From contig CAMGFF010000134.1 in NCBI GenBank assembly GCA_946055125.1, forward strand, positions 1 through 6,382: a DNA stretch of 6,382 bases, written 5' to 3'. Shown here piece by piece: positions 4,951 through 6,382 of this stretch (position 1 is the stretch's first letter; every line of letters starts with the position of its first letter). Below the pieces are notes generated by a model that was not told the origin of the DNA, searched no databases, and worked only from the letters and a program-made list of their open reading frames with translations. A program made the translations under genes and the position numbers. Source of the stretch: an uncultured Prevotellaceae bacterium. GTDB taxonomy: Bacteria > Bacteroidota > Bacteroidia > Bacteroidales > Muribaculaceae.

Positions 4951-5952
4951 ATGGCATTTCTAACAGATGAAAAATTGGTGATTGTGGGTGCCGGTGGCGC
5001 AATCGGCTCCACAATGGTGCAGACAGCTTTGACAATGAAGCTCACCCCTAATGTGTGTCTTTACGACGTGTATGCTCCCGGAATGGAGGGCGTGATGGAA
5101 GAGATGTTCCACTGCGGATATGATGGCGTGAACCTCACCGCCACCACCGACGTTGCCGAGGCATTCAAGGACGCTAAATACATTATCTCATCGGGCGGCG
5201 CTCCACGCAAGGCCGGCATGACCCGTGAGGACCTCCTCGCCGGAAACTGCAAGATTGCCGAGGAGCTTGGCAAGAACATCAAGGCTTATTGCCCCGACGT
5301 GAAGCACGTGGTTGTAATCTTCAACCCCGCCGACCTCACCGGCCTCGTAACCCTGCTCTACTCGGGCTTGAAGCCCTCGCAGGTAACCACTCTCGCAGCC
5401 CTCGACTCTACCCGCCTGCAGAGCGCACTCGCCAAGAAATTCGGCGTTAAGCAATATGAGGTTACAGGCTGTGCCACCTACGGAGGCCACGGCGAGCAGA
5501 TGGCAGTGTTTGGCAGCGCAGTGAAGGTGGCAGGCAAGCCCCTCACCGATCTCATCGGCACCGACGCGCTCACCAATGAGGAGTGGGAGCAGCTCAAGGT
5601 GGATGTGACCAAGGGCGGCGCCAAGATCATCGAGCTTCGCGGACGCAGCTCTTGGCAGAGCCCGGCCTACTGCTCAGTGGAGATGATCCGCTCGGTTATG
5701 GGTGGCGAGAAATTCCGCTGGCCGGCCGGAACCTATGTGAAGAACGAGAAATACCAGAACATCATGATGGCCATGGACACCACTCTCGACACCAACGGCT
5801 GCACCTACAAGATGCCCGTGGGCACTCCCGAGGAGATGGCAAAGCTCGACCAGAGCTACGAGCACCTGTGCAAGATGCGCGACGAGCTCGTGACGCTCAA
5901 CATCGTGCCGCCGGTAGAGAAGTGGGGCGAAATCAACCCCAACCTGGTGTAA
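4951..5952 (+). CDS. mdh: Malate dehydrogenase, long Bacteroidales type
   Basis: A cytoplasmic NAD-linked dehydrogenase interconverting malate and oxaloacetate; in Bacteroidales the reductive direction feeds the fumarate/succinate branch. The product has 333 residues. The N-terminal Rossmann fold shows LVIVGAGGAIGS (9-20), with D39 at the end of the second strand as expected for an NAD-binding acidic residue. The active-site loop APRKAGMTRED (84-94) holds the substrate arginines R86 and R92. Further motifs are FNPADLTG (124-131), LDSTRLQ (151-157) with D152 and R155, and YGGHGEQM (177-184) with catalytic H180 paired to D152. The C-terminal GRSSWQSPAY (231-240) is also family-like. The arginine at 86 argues for malate rather than lactate as substrate. 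The gene stands alone between its own promoter and a terminator. The sequence resembles the 333-residue Bacteroidales MDH more than the shorter 313-residue form (from memory). Confidence 0.93.
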   Translation: MAFLTDEKLVIVGAGGAIGSTMVQTALTMKLTPNVCLYDVYAPGMEGVMEEMFHCGYDGVNLTATTDVAEAFKDAKYIISSGGAPRKAGMTREDLLAGNCKIAEELGKNIKAYCPDVKHVVVIFNPADLTGLVTLLYSGLKPSQVTTLAALDSTRLQSALAKKFGVKQYEVTGCATYGGHGEQMAVFGSAVKVAGKPLTDLIGTDALTNEEWEQLKVDVTKGGAKIIELRGRSSWQSPAYCSVEMIRSVMGGEKFRWPAGTYVKNEKYQNIMMAMDTTLDTNGCTYKMPVGTPEEMAKLDQSYEHLCKMRDELVTLNIVPPVEKWGEINPNLV

Positions 5953-6012
5953 CCGCACAGTGACACAAGCAACGCGCCCACAGCCCACAAGGCACGGCGC
6001 GAAAGCAACACA

Positions 6013-6051
6013 GGGCGCGACTTCCCCGCAGGGTGCCGCGCCCCATTTTGT
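6013..6051 (+). terminator. Probable mdh terminator
   Basis: GGGCGCG (6013-6019) pairs with CGCGCCC (6037-6043), a 7-bp all-GC stem. The 17-base loop can form a small inner stem (CCC with GGG). It is followed by CATTTTGT, a short T run at 6046-6049. It sits 60 bases after the mdh stop. The T run is short, but the GC stem and position fit an intrinsic terminator. Confidence 0.6.
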
Positions 6052-6096
6052 AACCGCAGCAGAGATAGGGAAAAAGGAGCAACAACACTAAAACAT

Positions 6097-6138
6097 CTCC
6101 TAACTCCTCACTAATAACTCCTAACTCCTCACTAAATA
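6097..6138. repeat. Heptanucleotide repeat (CTCCTAA-like), six units
   Basis: The 42 bases divide into six 7-base units built on CTCCTAA, with variants CTCCTCA and CTAATAA. At a higher level they form two 21-base copies (6097-6117 and 6118-6138), identical over the first 18 bases. The array ends 6 bases before the ysxC start codon, so it makes up the translation-initiation leader. The CTCCT core is complementary to AGGAG at 6075-6079 upstream. Seven-base steps change leader length without touching coding frame. Confidence 0.7.
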
Positions 6139-6144
6139 AAAGCT

Positions 6145-6382
6145 ATGGTAATAAAAAGCGCAAAATTTGAGATAAGCAACACCGACGTGGCCATGTGTCC
6201 GCAAGGCTCCCGCCACGAGTACGCCTTCATAGGCCGGTCGAATGTGGGCAAGTCGTCGCTCATCAACATGCTCACCAACCACTCAGGACTCGCCAAGACA
6301 TCGTCGACACCCGGAAAGACAATGCTAATCAACCACTTCTTAGTGAACAACGAGTGGTATATCGTCGACCTCCCCGGCTACG
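6145..6382 (+). CDS. ysxC: Ribosome biogenesis GTPase YsxC/EngB, N-terminal part
   Basis: The first 79 residues of a TRAFAC-class GTPase needed for late assembly of the 50S subunit; the gene continues past the window edge. The product begins MVIKSAKFEISNTDVAMCPQ. It shows the G1 P-loop GRSNVGKSSLIN (30-41), the switch-I region TSSTPGKTMLINHF (52-65) with the G2 threonine, and the G3 motif VDLPGY (74-79). The FIGRSNVGKSSLIN and STPGKT pairing is characteristic of EngB rather than Era or EngA. The start is the first in-frame ATG that gives the normal family N-terminus, preceded by AATAAAAGCT. No TAnnTTTG promoter is seen between the mdh terminator and the start, so its promoter is unknown or diverged, or it relies on readthrough from mdh. 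Confidence 0.93.
   Translation, partial: MVIKSAKFEISNTDVAMCPQGSRHEYAFIGRSNVGKSSLINMLTNHSGLAKTSSTPGKTMLINHFLVNNEWYIVDLPGY

Noticed and set aside
5583..5963. Plus-strand 126-residue frame inside mdh
   Set aside because: Shifted frame of mdh, rich in Arg, Gly and His. The mdh frame is intact and complete, so there is no sign of a frameshift or second gene.
6075..6079. AGGAG sequence as a Shine-Dalgarno site for ysxC
   Set aside because: It is about 65 bases before the start codon, too far to act, and genes in this group rarely use Shine-Dalgarno sequences.
1..6382. CRISPR array, insertion sequence, tRNA, rRNA or prophage signals
   Set aside because: No regularly spaced repeat-spacer pattern, transposase motifs with terminal inverted repeats, tRNA cloverleaf or rRNA-like segment was seen. 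All major genes are ordinary chromosomal genes.

Overview
The window looks like chromosomal housekeeping DNA from a member of the Bacteroidales, plausibly Muribaculaceae or a close relative. That placement is inferred from protein character and promoter type; no marker tree could be run. Start codons follow A-rich leaders rather than Shine-Dalgarno sequences. Three intergenic regions carry the Bacteroidetes sigma-ABfr promoter pattern TTTG-N20-TAnnTTTG, and a fourth near-match has N19. The malate dehydrogenase is of the roughly 333-residue kind I associate with this order. Coding regions are GC-rich at third positions, while the promoter regions are AT-rich.

Layout. Positions 1-345 hold no gene but contain several dyads, a clear promoter (215-246) and a structured leader for the rplU-rpmA operon (50S proteins L21 and L27, 346-952, + strand). 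The operon ends at a strong intrinsic terminator (1012-1047). Converging on it from the right is pyrH-frr (UMP kinase, then ribosome recycling factor; 2534 down to 1231, - strand). This pair has its own promoter at 2574-2605 and a bulged terminator hairpin at 1164-1202. Upstream of pyrH, also on the - strand, is a large gene (4701-2650) for a secreted TIM-barrel glycoside hydrolase of the GH27/GH36 clan (clan GH-D). It stands alone, with no SusC/SusD-like or other carbohydrate genes in view. A 249-bp divergent region separates it from mdh (malate dehydrogenase, 4951-5952, + strand) and contains a promoter for each side. After the mdh terminator and a short heptanucleotide repeat, a ysxC/engB-type ribosome-assembly GTPase starts at 6145 and runs off the window.

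Functionally the window is dominated by translation and growth: two 50S proteins, ribosome recycling, a 50S assembly GTPase and UMP phosphorylation for nucleotide supply. Central carbon metabolism is represented by malate dehydrogenase, and glycan foraging by the secreted hydrolase. I found no mobile element, CRISPR array, tRNA or rRNA, and no convincing new multigene system. The points most worth a second look are the dyads and alternative folds around the rplU promoter and leader, the unassigned hydrolase with its paired motif in the divergent promoter region, the heptamer repeat abutting the ysxC start, and an approximately 11-bp periodic repeat at the end of frr.
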